Positions 1-7,365 of a stretch of DNA of 64,000 nt are shown piece after piece. The notes below the pieces were generated by a model that ran no database searches, had not been told where the DNA came from, and was given only the letters and a program-made list of their open reading frames with translations. The position numbers and the translations under genes are program-made. The stretch comes from Arcticimaribacter sp002477625 (GTDB lineage: Bacteria > Bacteroidota > Bacteroidia > Flavobacteriales > Flavobacteriaceae): assembly GCA_943846665.1 (NCBI GenBank), contig OX044358.1, positions 1,550,001 through 1,614,000 of the forward strand. Direction: 5' to 3'. The first letter of the stretch is position 1; every line of letters begins with the position of its first letter.

Positions 1-16
1 AGTTAAAAGAATTTTT

Positions 17-1258
17 TTAAACATTGGATGCTGGAATTACGGGTGAAAGTTCAAAACATTCCAAATGGAAGTATTGTGTAGAAGCCAACAGGTGGTCAAA
101 AATATCGGCAACAATATGCTCATAGTTTTCCCAAACCTTGTCCTTACTGAAAACATAAACTTCTATAGGAACTCCCTGAGGCGTGGGTGCTAATTGACGA
201 CACATCAACGTCATTTCCTTATTTACCATTGGATGTTTTTGTAAGTAGGCCTCGGTATAACTCCTAAACAAGCCAATATTGGTTAAATTTCTGCCATTGA
301 TTAGGAGGGATTTATCAACTTTAGATACTGCATTATAAGACTTGATGTCGGCATCTTTTTCTTGGATGACACCTTCCATCAAATTGATTTTTTTTAAGGG
401 TTCGATTTCCTCGTCTTTGAGAAAACGAATACTACTTACTTTAATTAACAGCGACCGTTTAATTCTTCTTCCGCTCGATTCACTCATTCCACGCCAATTT
501 ACAAAGGAGTCAGAAATTAGTTTATAGGTTGGTATTGAAGTAATGGTGTTGTCGAAATTCTGAATTTGAACAGATGAAAGACTTATTTTCATTACAGTCC
601 CATCTGCATTATTGTTGGGCATGCTGATCCAATCGCCAATTCGAACGGTATCGTTGATGGTTATCTGAACACTGGCAACAAAACCCAAAATGGTGTCTTT
701 GAAAACGAAAAGTAATACGGCAGACAAGGCACCAAGAGTAGTTAAAAACGTTCCAACTTCAGTACCAGTAAGTATGGATAAAATAACGATACCCCCTATA
801 AACCAGAGGACAATCATAATGACCTGAATGTAACTGTCTATGGGTTTGTCTTTAAAGGACTTCAGTGTTTTTAAATAATCACGAAGCGATTTCAATAAGG
901 CACGAACCAGTGCTAGGGCAACAATAACCGTTAGGGCTTCAAATATATTTTCAATCCAATTTTGCTTGTCAAAAAGGTCGGGAATCAATTTATGGAGAAT
1001 AAAAATAGCAGGAAAATAGGAAAGCAGTTTTGGGATTTTGTGCTCCAGTAAAATATCGTCAAATGTACTTTTTGTTTTTCTTGAAATTCGAGAAAAAAGC
1101 CCTAAAATAAATTTTCTTGAAACCCAAAACAACACCAAAGTGATGAGTATATATGCCAAAAGAACAATACCAAGAGTGCTTATTTCTGCAACATCTGCAT
1201 TGAATCCATTTTGAATAAGTTTTTCTAAGATGGTTGTTCTTATTTGAGTGCTTTGCAT
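17..1258 (-). CDS. MscS-family mechanosensitive channel, YbdG-like
   Basis: Inner-membrane channel expected to open on membrane tension and release solutes during hypo-osmotic shock. The 413-residue length matches the YbdG (MscM) subgroup rather than the shorter MscS. Hydrophobic helices lie near residues 27-50, 78-93, 104-126 and 143-165, followed by the pore-lining helix at about 170-190 (FLTTLGALSAVLLFVFKD) and the beta domain typical of MscS proteins (VRIGDWISMP, about 205-213). The start is an ATG at 1256-1258. It is divergent from kynU and has no operon partner visible in the window. The family is clear; the gating threshold and the physiological role cannot be read from sequence. Confidence 0.93.
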   Translation of the reverse strand: MQSTQIRTTILEKLIQNGFNADVAEISTLGIVLLAYILITLVLFWVSRKFILGLFSRISRKTKSTFDDILLEHKIPKLLSYFPAIFILHKLIPDLFDKQNWIENIFEALTVIVALALVRALLKSLRDYLKTLKSFKDKPIDSYIQVIMIVLWFIGGIVILSILTGTEVGTFLTTLGALSAVLLFVFKDTILGFVASVQITINDTVRIGDWISMPNNNADGTVMKISLSSVQIQNFDNTITSIPTYKLISDSFVNWRGMSESSGRRIKRSLLIKVSSIRFLKDEEIEPLKKINLMEGVIQEKDADIKSYNAVSKVDKSLLINGRNLTNIGLFRSYTEAYLQKHPMVNKEMTLMCRQLAPTPQGVPIEVYVFSKDKVWENYEHIVADIFDHLLASTQYFHLECFELSPVIPASNV

Positions 1259-1416
1259 GGTTTAAGATTTTCATGCAAAATACCATTTTTTTTTCAACCG
1301 AACTTCTGCTGATGAATGATCTAAAGACAAAAAAGAATTCACTATTTTTAAAAAACAATTTAATGACATCGAGATCAAAGTTGTCCGTTGTTCCGCCTTT
1401 TTTAACACCAACAAAT

Positions 1417-2682
1417 ATGAGTACTATAGCGCAAGCAGAGCAGTTAGATGTTCAAGATCCACTAGCATCGTTTCGAGCATTTTTTCAGCACGAGCCCAAC
1501 ACAATATATCTGGACGGTAATTCTTTAGGGAAACTTCCCATACAAGCAAAAAAGGACATCGCCAATGCTGTAGACAAACAGTGGGGCGAGAATTTAATTC
1601 GCAGTTGGAACGACCATTGGCTTGATCTTCCAAAACGACTAGAGCAAAAACTCGCATTACTTTTAGGTGCAAAAGCAACCGAATTGAAAGTTGGGGAATC
1701 CACTTCGACCAACTTATATAAAGTAATTCATGCACTACTTTCTTCCAATTTAACAGCTAAAAGCCTTTTAACCGATTCTTTAAATTTTCCTTCAGATGTG
1801 TATGTCATGGAAGGCCTCGCAAAACAATTCGACTGTAAGCCACCAACAATTGTAGCTTATGTTCACGATCTTAAGGCCGATCTGCCGTTATTGAAGGCCG
1901 AAATTAAAAAGCAACCCGGAATTGTATGCCTCAGTTTGGTCAGTTATAAAAGTGCCTGGTTGTATCCTATGAAAAGCCTGAATGAATTTGCTGAACAACA
2001 CAACAGTATTATTGTTTGGGATCTGAGTCATGCCGTAGGCGTGGTGGATATTAATCTTGCAGAAAGTAAGACTAAAATTGCTTTAGGCTGTACCTATAAA
2101 TTTTTAAACGGAGGCCCTGGATCACCTGCATTTTTATTCATCCAAGAGGAGCTAATTACGGAATTACATTCTCCAATTCAAGGATGGTTTGGACACAAAA
2201 GGCCTTTTGATTTTTCTTTGTCTTATGAACCCTCTGACGGAATAGGACGTTTCGATGCAGGAACTCCTCAAGTGCTTTCTCTAGTTGCTATGGAGGCAGG
2301 TTTAGACTTGACCTTAAGGGCGGGAATTGATGCGATTAGGAAAAAAAGCATGATGCAAACCAGCTATTTAGTGGAATTAATTCAAGAAAAATTGACCCCC
2401 CTGGGTTTTACAATTGAAACACCAATGAATCCAGAAGAACGTGGTTCTCACATTACCCTTGCACATCCCGAGTCGTGGAGGGTATGTAAGGCATTAATTA
2501 TAGGTAAAGGCGATGGCGTAAAAATCATTCCTGACTTTAGACCCCCACAGTATCTCCGCCTTGGAATTGCACCCATTTATTCGCGCTATATTGATTTGTT
2601 TAAAAGTATTGAACGCATTGAACACATCATACTCAGTCAAGAATACTTAGAAATAGATGCCGAAAAACCCACGGTAACATAA
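1417..2682 (+). CDS. kynU: Kynureninase
   Basis: PLP enzyme that cleaves kynurenine (or 3-hydroxykynurenine) to anthranilate (or 3-hydroxyanthranilate) and alanine, in tryptophan catabolism or de novo NAD synthesis. With the ATG at 1417 the protein is 421 residues, the usual size. The PLP lysine is K228 in the TYKFLNGGPG motif, and the cofactor-contact motif WDLSHA is at 201-206. The frame is open upstream to 1234, but that extension (MFLFECFAWF...) does not look like kynureninase, whose fold begins around LDVQDPLASFR, so the later start was chosen. No other kynurenine-pathway gene is nearby, so the direction of use (catabolism or NAD synthesis) is open. Confidence 0.95.
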   Translation: MSTIAQAEQLDVQDPLASFRAFFQHEPNTIYLDGNSLGKLPIQAKKDIANAVDKQWGENLIRSWNDHWLDLPKRLEQKLALLLGAKATELKVGESTSTNLYKVIHALLSSNLTAKSLLTDSLNFPSDVYVMEGLAKQFDCKPPTIVAYVHDLKADLPLLKAEIKKQPGIVCLSLVSYKSAWLYPMKSLNEFAEQHNSIIVWDLSHAVGVVDINLAESKTKIALGCTYKFLNGGPGSPAFLFIQEELITELHSPIQGWFGHKRPFDFSLSYEPSDGIGRFDAGTPQVLSLVAMEAGLDLTLRAGIDAIRKKSMMQTSYLVELIQEKLTPLGFTIETPMNPEERGSHITLAHPESWRVCKALIIGKGDGVKIIPDFRPPQYLRLGIAPIYSRYIDLFKSIERIEHIILSQEYLEIDAEKPTVT

Positions 2683-2747
2683 GGTGTTTAGTTCCGTGTT
2701 TATAGAATATAAAAAGTTTGTTTACCTTAGTCAAAAATCAATTCATT

Positions 2748-4037
2748 ATGCGACTTTCTCACTCCATTGGAACACTTTTCACTGCATTCTTGCTTATGAG
2801 TTGTGCTCAAGAAAAAAAGAATAAACCCATGTCTACAGCGGAACAAATCCATCAGGCGGTAATCACCATTGATACCCATGATGACATCAATGTCGGTAAC
2901 TTTACAGACTCTTTAAACTACAGTACAGAGACCCAGTCACAAGTTCATATTCCAGGAATGGAAGCAGGAGGACTTGATGTTGCCTGGTTTATTGTTTACA
3001 CCGGTCAGGACAGCTTGAATGCTAGTGGCTTTGCCAAAGCTGCTGCTAATGCCAATGAAAAATTCAATGCAATCCACCGTTTGGTTGACACCTACGCATC
3101 GGATCGTATTGAGTTGGCTTTGACTGCTGCCGATGTTCGACGCATTTGGAAGAGCGGGAAAAAAATCGCCATGATTGGTATCGAAAACGGATATCCACTT
3201 GGAGAAGACATCAATAATGTGGAGGTCTTTTATAACCGAGGCGCACGCTATATGTCTTTGGCTCACAATGGACACAGTCAGTTATCCGATTCGAATACAG
3301 GCGAAAAGGATGGTGCTTACCTCCATAAGGGTTTAAGTGCATTGGGGAAACAGGTCATCGAAAAAATGAATTACTACGGAATTATGGTTGATATATCCCA
3401 TCCTTCAAAAGAAGCGATCCGACAAATGGCAGAATTATCTAAAACCCCAATCATAGCTTCGCATTCTTCAGCTCGTGCTCTATGTGATCATTCTAGGAAT
3501 TTAGATGATGAACAACTGGGCTGGGTAAAGGAAAGTGGAGGTGTTGTTCAAACGGTAGCCTTTAGTTCTTATTTACACACCGAAAAACACAACAATTACA
3601 ACAAAGCGAAAGATTCCCTTCTGAAAAGCATAGGAGCAAAACACAACATTTCCGTACTCGATAAGTATGAAATGAGAGCCTTAGCATTTGACGACCTTCA
3701 GAAATACATCAAGGAGCGTGAAAAACTTGAAGCCCTAGCAGCAGCAGAACTCGAAGCTTTGAAAAAAGAAGTTCCTCCGGTTTCTGTGAGTGATTTTGTA
3801 AACCATATCGACTACATTAAGAATAAAATTGGAATCGATCACGTTGGCATCAGTTCCGATTTTGATGGCGGTGGTGGTATCGAGGGGTGGAGCGATGCAT
3901 CCGAATCTCTGAATGTAACTAAAGAGCTCGTTAAGCGGGGATATTCTCTAGAAGAAATCGAAAAAATATGGGGCGGAAACCTTTTACGTGTTATGGAGCG
4001 AGTTGAAGCTGTTGCAGCAGAATTGCAGGCAAAATAG
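2748..4037 (+). CDS. Membrane dipeptidase (peptidase M19), lipoprotein
   Basis: Zinc dipeptidase of the renal dipeptidase/M19 family, expected to hydrolyse dipeptides at the cell surface or in the periplasm. The start at 2748 gives a lipoprotein signal ending in a lipobox with C19 (LLMSC). The longer frame from 2718 would put ten residues in front of the signal and was not used. Metal-site motifs seen are H44-x-D46 (DTHDD), the glutamate in GIENGYPLG, the histidines in DISHPS and ASHSSAR, and the aspartate in ISSDFDGGGG. An alanine/glutamate-rich helix (LEALAAAELEAL) is inserted before the last metal motif. It is a single gene facing a convergent TonB receptor. Confidence 0.93.
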   Translation: MRLSHSIGTLFTAFLLMSCAQEKKNKPMSTAEQIHQAVITIDTHDDINVGNFTDSLNYSTETQSQVHIPGMEAGGLDVAWFIVYTGQDSLNASGFAKAAANANEKFNAIHRLVDTYASDRIELALTAADVRRIWKSGKKIAMIGIENGYPLGEDINNVEVFYNRGARYMSLAHNGHSQLSDSNTGEKDGAYLHKGLSALGKQVIEKMNYYGIMVDISHPSKEAIRQMAELSKTPIIASHSSARALCDHSRNLDDEQLGWVKESGGVVQTVAFSSYLHTEKHNNYNKAKDSLLKSIGAKHNISVLDKYEMRALAFDDLQKYIKEREKLEALAAAELEALKKEVPPVSVSDFVNHIDYIKNKIGIDHVGISSDFDGGGGIEGWSDASESLNVTKELVKRGYSLEEIEKIWGGNLLRVMERVEAVAAELQAK

Positions 4038-4069
4038 AGCAGTAATCTTTGAGAAGTTATAGGATTAAA

Positions 4070-6310
4070 TTAATCCAAAGTCCAACGAAACCCCATAAAA
4101 AAGCGTATTCCTTGGTTTGATGCGTAAACATAGGTTGGGTCAAAGGTCAGCCCGTAGGGGTTGCCTGGGCTTGGCTGTGCATCACCAAATTCATCAAATT
4201 GTACTGTGCGGTCAAAAGGGTCAAAAGCACGTGCAATACTGTTTTTAGCTGGAGTAAAGTTCAAGAGATTTTTTACACCTCCATAGAAATCATAGCGATT
4301 ATTCCAGCCCTTGGTCAGTTGGATGTTTATGATGCTAAAGGTCGGTGCATAAGGGGCGCGAGGATCCAATTCACCCAATAAGGGTAACCTCAAAGGTCCT
4401 GTTACGCTTCCGGTCAAATCAATTGTAAGGTTGGGCGCTCTTAATTTTTGTTCTATTTTCCACACCCCTCGAAAACGTTCGGTCAAATAGGGTCTTGTTT
4501 TGCTTCCTGCGGATTCTAGATAAGAATCGATATAGGTCGCTCCCAAATTAATTCGTAAGCCACCTCTAAAAAGAGCATTGAAATTCAAAGATATCCCCTG
4601 AGTTACTGACCTTCCGTCAAGGTTATCGTAGATAATAAAATTCGGATCTGTGTCGTAATTGGGAACTATTTTATTAGAAAAATTGGTTCTAAAAACACTT
4701 GCATCAAACTCGAAGATGTGGCCTTGCTTTAAGTACATTTTGTGAACATAGTTGAGGTTGACGCTCCAAGATTTTTCAGGATTTAAGTCATTTAAGAAAA
4801 CAACTTCACGTGCCCCTGTTAATGCAGCGTGATCTTCTGTGAAAATTTGCGCAATACGATAGCCAGAGCCAATACTCAAACGCAGCGTTGAAGACTCATC
4901 TTCAGAACTCAATTTGTAGTTGAGGCGTGGGGTAAGAATAGTTCCATGAATAGAGTTATAGTCATATCGCAACCCGAGTAACAGCGTGTTTTGTTTATTG
5001 AATTCTATTTCATCTTGAATGAAAATTCCGGGTAAGTGCGTTCTTTCTGCTCTGTTAATTCCCAGTGTATTATTGAAAGTAGCGGTTGTATCATCGTCAT
5101 AGAAAGTATACCGATACGCTAATCCAACTAAAAAATCATTGTTTTTTATGGGTATATTCCATAGCAACTGACCAAACCCTATGGTTTGATTTGCATTGAA
5201 CAATGTAGTGCCATAAACTGAATTTTGATGATGATCGTTGAAGCTGAATTGAAAGGAAAACTCTCTGTTGAATTCATAAGTCCCAAAAACTTCTATTCGG
5301 CTGGTGAAAATATGCTCTCCATATACTTCATCTCCACCTCTATAATTTTGATTCCAGTTTATATCTCCTCCCCAACGATCTTCATAAACGTATCGGGTAG
5401 CTACAGATAAGCGTTTCCCAACATTTAGTTTATTGAAAATTGAAATACGATCCTGAAGCGTAAGGTCCGTAAAGCCATCCTCATTTTTATCTATTGGGTT
5501 GGAGTAGTTGAAATAATTAATTCCTAACAGTCCATTTGTTTTCTTTGAAAGAGCATATTGATAGCCCAGATCAATGTTCACTTCTCCCCATCCAGAACCA
5601 AAAGAATCGAAGGAAATTTTTGAAGCGTTTTCCGGGATTTTAGTAATTAGATTAATAACACCGCCAATGGCTTCAGATCCGTATAAAGTAGAAGCTGGAC
5701 CTTTGACAATTTCTACTCGTTCAATCAAAGATTGCGGAATTCCAGAGAGCCCGTATACGGTTGATAGCCCGCTAACGATTGGTAATCCGTCGATGAGGAT
5801 CATGGTGTAGCTGCCTTCTTGGCCGTTAATATGAATATCTCCAGTATTACAAACATTACAATTTAGTTGTGGACGCACACCATTTACAATTTCAAGGGCT
5901 TCAAAAATAGAGGGTGTCGGATTGGCTTTAAAAAAACCTTCTGAATATACTTCCACAGCTACAGCGCTTTTGAGCTTAGAAACAGGTTTTAAAGTCCCAG
6001 AAACTACCACTTCTTCTAGTTCATCGTCAGGGACTAGTTCAATGTTGCCAAAGTTATAATCATATTTATATATTTTTTTAACATAGGATTTATGTCCCAG
6101 ATAGGAGATCGTTATCTTAGGATTCTTTATATTCGAAAGAATTAATGTGAATACTCCGGACGAATCTGTTATTGTACCTAAAGTAGAATTTTTCGCAACT
6201 ACAGAAGCCCCTTCTAAGGGTATTCCCTCAGAAAAAACAGTACCCACTATGGTTTGCTGTGCGAAAGTGAATTGAGTAAAGCAAACGATAAATAAAAATC
6301 GTAGCAACAT
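4070..6310 (-). CDS. TonB-dependent outer-membrane receptor, probably for a metal or metal complex
   Basis: Outer-membrane active transporter energised through TonB-ExbBD. In order: signal peptide (about 1-18, ending FTFAQ), a carboxypeptidase-regulatory-like beta-sandwich domain (about 20-95), a plug domain (about 105-230) with an IDGLPIVSG motif and VEIVKGPASTLYGSEAIGG, and a 22-strand-type barrel to the C-terminus. The plug carries a CxxC pair, C151 and C154 (NCNVCNTGD). The gene is divergent from the DtxR/MntR-like regulator at 6366 and shares a compound palindrome with it (6317-6359), so metal-dependent repression is likely. The substrate (manganese, iron, heme or copper chelate) is inferred only from this neighbourhood. 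Confidence 0.93.
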   Translation of the reverse strand: MLLRFLFIVCFTQFTFAQQTIVGTVFSEGIPLEGASVVAKNSTLGTITDSSGVFTLILSNIKNPKITISYLGHKSYVKKIYKYDYNFGNIELVPDDELEEVVVSGTLKPVSKLKSAVAVEVYSEGFFKANPTPSIFEALEIVNGVRPQLNCNVCNTGDIHINGQEGSYTMILIDGLPIVSGLSTVYGLSGIPQSLIERVEIVKGPASTLYGSEAIGGVINLITKIPENASKISFDSFGSGWGEVNIDLGYQYALSKKTNGLLGINYFNYSNPIDKNEDGFTDLTLQDRISIFNKLNVGKRLSVATRYVYEDRWGGDINWNQNYRGGDEVYGEHIFTSRIEVFGTYEFNREFSFQFSFNDHHQNSVYGTTLFNANQTIGFGQLLWNIPIKNNDFLVGLAYRYTFYDDDTTATFNNTLGINRAERTHLPGIFIQDEIEFNKQNTLLLGLRYDYNSIHGTILTPRLNYKLSSEDESSTLRLSIGSGYRIAQIFTEDHAALTGAREVVFLNDLNPEKSWSVNLNYVHKMYLKQGHIFEFDASVFRTNFSNKIVPNYDTDPNFIIYDNLDGRSVTQGISLNFNALFRGGLRINLGATYIDSYLESAGSKTRPYLTERFRGVWKIEQKLRAPNLTIDLTGSVTGPLRLPLLGELDPRAPYAPTFSIINIQLTKGWNNRYDFYGGVKNLLNFTPAKNSIARAFDPFDRTVQFDEFGDAQPSPGNPYGLTFDPTYVYASNQGIRFFMGFRWTLD

Positions 6311-6316
6311 AATAAA

Positions 6317-6359
6317 GTTTTACACTGCAAAACTAATCATTAGTTTTGTACTACAAAAC
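6317..6359. promoter_or_regulatory. Compound operator and divergent -7 elements between the TonB receptor and the DtxR/MntR gene
   Basis: Two 17-bp dyads lie 26 bp apart centre to centre: 6317-6333 (GTTTTACACTGCAAAAC, one mismatched pair) and 6343-6359 (GTTTTGTACTACAAAAC, perfect). Their inner halves form a third, perfect dyad at 6328-6348, CAAAACTAAT followed by one C and its reverse complement. The same inner dyad contains a TAGTTTTG -7 element (TAnnTTTG type) on both strands: 6341-6348 for the plus-strand regulator gene and 6335-6328 for the minus-strand receptor gene. Occupation by the regulator would therefore cover both promoters. The binding protein is inferred from adjacency. Confidence 0.7.
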
Positions 6360-6365
6360 ATTGAC

Positions 6366-6776
6366 ATGAAAAAAACCATAGAAAAGGAAAATTATTTGAA
6401 GGCCTTGTATAAGTTTGAGGAAAAAAATGAAGCAGTATCGGTCACAGCTTTGAGTAAATACTTCAAGGTTAGTAAGTCGACCGTCTCCAACATGATCAAG
6501 AAATTGGTTAAAATGAATTTTGTAGACACCCAACCTTATAAAGCAATATTATTAACCGATCTTGGGAGAGCAAAAGCTGTTGAGATTATATCGAAACACC
6601 GTTTAATCGAACTTTATTTGGTCAAAGAAATGCATTTTAAGTTGGATGAGGTACACGATATTGCTGAAGAAATCGAGCATATTGAAAATTCTAAATTTTT
6701 CAATCGCATGCGTTTAATCCTCGGAGACGCTACCCTAGACCCCCACGGATCGGTGATTCCGAAGAGTACCTATTGA
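6366..6776 (+). CDS. DtxR/MntR-family metal-dependent transcriptional regulator
   Basis: A 136-residue metal-sensing repressor consisting of a winged helix (about 1-65, recognition helix KVSKSTVSNMIKKL) and the metal-binding dimerisation domain. Candidate ligands are H78 (SKHRLIE) and the E101/E102/E104/H105 cluster (AEEIEHIE). The positions of the MntR Asp and first Glu ligands are occupied by N9 and K12. The protein stops right after the family motif DPHGSVIP, so the C-terminal SH3/FeoA-like domain of longer DtxR proteins and most Bacteroidota homologues is absent, as in Bacillus MntR. Divergent from a TonB receptor, with a shared palindromic operator immediately upstream suggesting autoregulation. 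Whether the effector is Mn or Fe cannot be decided. Confidence 0.88.
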   Translation: MKKTIEKENYLKALYKFEEKNEAVSVTALSKYFKVSKSTVSNMIKKLVKMNFVDTQPYKAILLTDLGRAKAVEIISKHRLIELYLVKEMHFKLDEVHDIAEEIEHIENSKFFNRMRLILGDATLDPHGSVIPKSTY

Positions 6777-6851
6777 GTTGCACTATACAATTGCCCTTAA
6801 CCTTAAAGAAATTTAAACGCATTGAAGCTGTAGAATTTAATATTTTTATAA

Positions 6852-7214
6852 ATGGAACATAATATTTTCGGATCTCCCTTAATTGCCTGCTGTACAGATC
6901 CCGTCACAGGTTATTTTAGAGACGGCTTTTGCAGAACAATTTCTCAAGATACCGGAACACATACCGTTTGCGCAGTGGTTACCCAAGAATTCCTAGATTA
7001 TTCTGCCTCAAGAGGCAACGATTTAATGACCGCTGTACCCCAGTGGCAATTCCCTGGATTAAAGCCTGGAGATAAATGGTGTTTGTGTATTTCCCGTTGG
7101 TTGGAGGCTGAAAAAGCGGGTAAGGCTCCCCATATTATTCTAGAAGCTACCCATAAAAAAACCTTGCAATATACCTCTTTAGCCTTATTGAAGCAGTATG
7201 CTGTTGTTTTGTAA
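6852..7214 (+). CDS. DUF2237 family protein
   Basis: A 120-residue soluble protein of the DUF2237 family, widespread in bacteria and of unknown function. Cysteine-rich with family-type positions: C13-C14 (IACC), C27 (DGFCRT), C40 (HTVCAVV) and C77/C79 (WCLC), plus the core GNDL and PGLKPGDKWCLC segments. The pattern suggests metal or redox chemistry, but no activity is established. No signal peptide or membrane segment. It lies 75 bp downstream of the DtxR-like gene on the same strand, so co-transcription with the metal regulator is possible. Confidence 0.88.
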   Translation: MEHNIFGSPLIACCTDPVTGYFRDGFCRTISQDTGTHTVCAVVTQEFLDYSASRGNDLMTAVPQWQFPGLKPGDKWCLCISRWLEAEKAGKAPHIILEATHKKTLQYTSLALLKQYAVVL

Positions 7215-7365
7215 CATAAATCCTTTCGTTCTGTTTTCTCCAGCTTTTTGGAATACAATAGAAATGGATTATCATACTATGCACTGTTTAGTTAAATATA
7301 TTTTTTTAAAACTGTAACTTTTAACTACCTAATGCGTCTTGTCTTATATGACAACAATTATCCGA

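Noticed and set aside
1234..1416. N-terminal extension of kynureninase
   Set aside because: The extra 61 residues have no family resemblance and the enzyme fold begins after the ATG at 1417.
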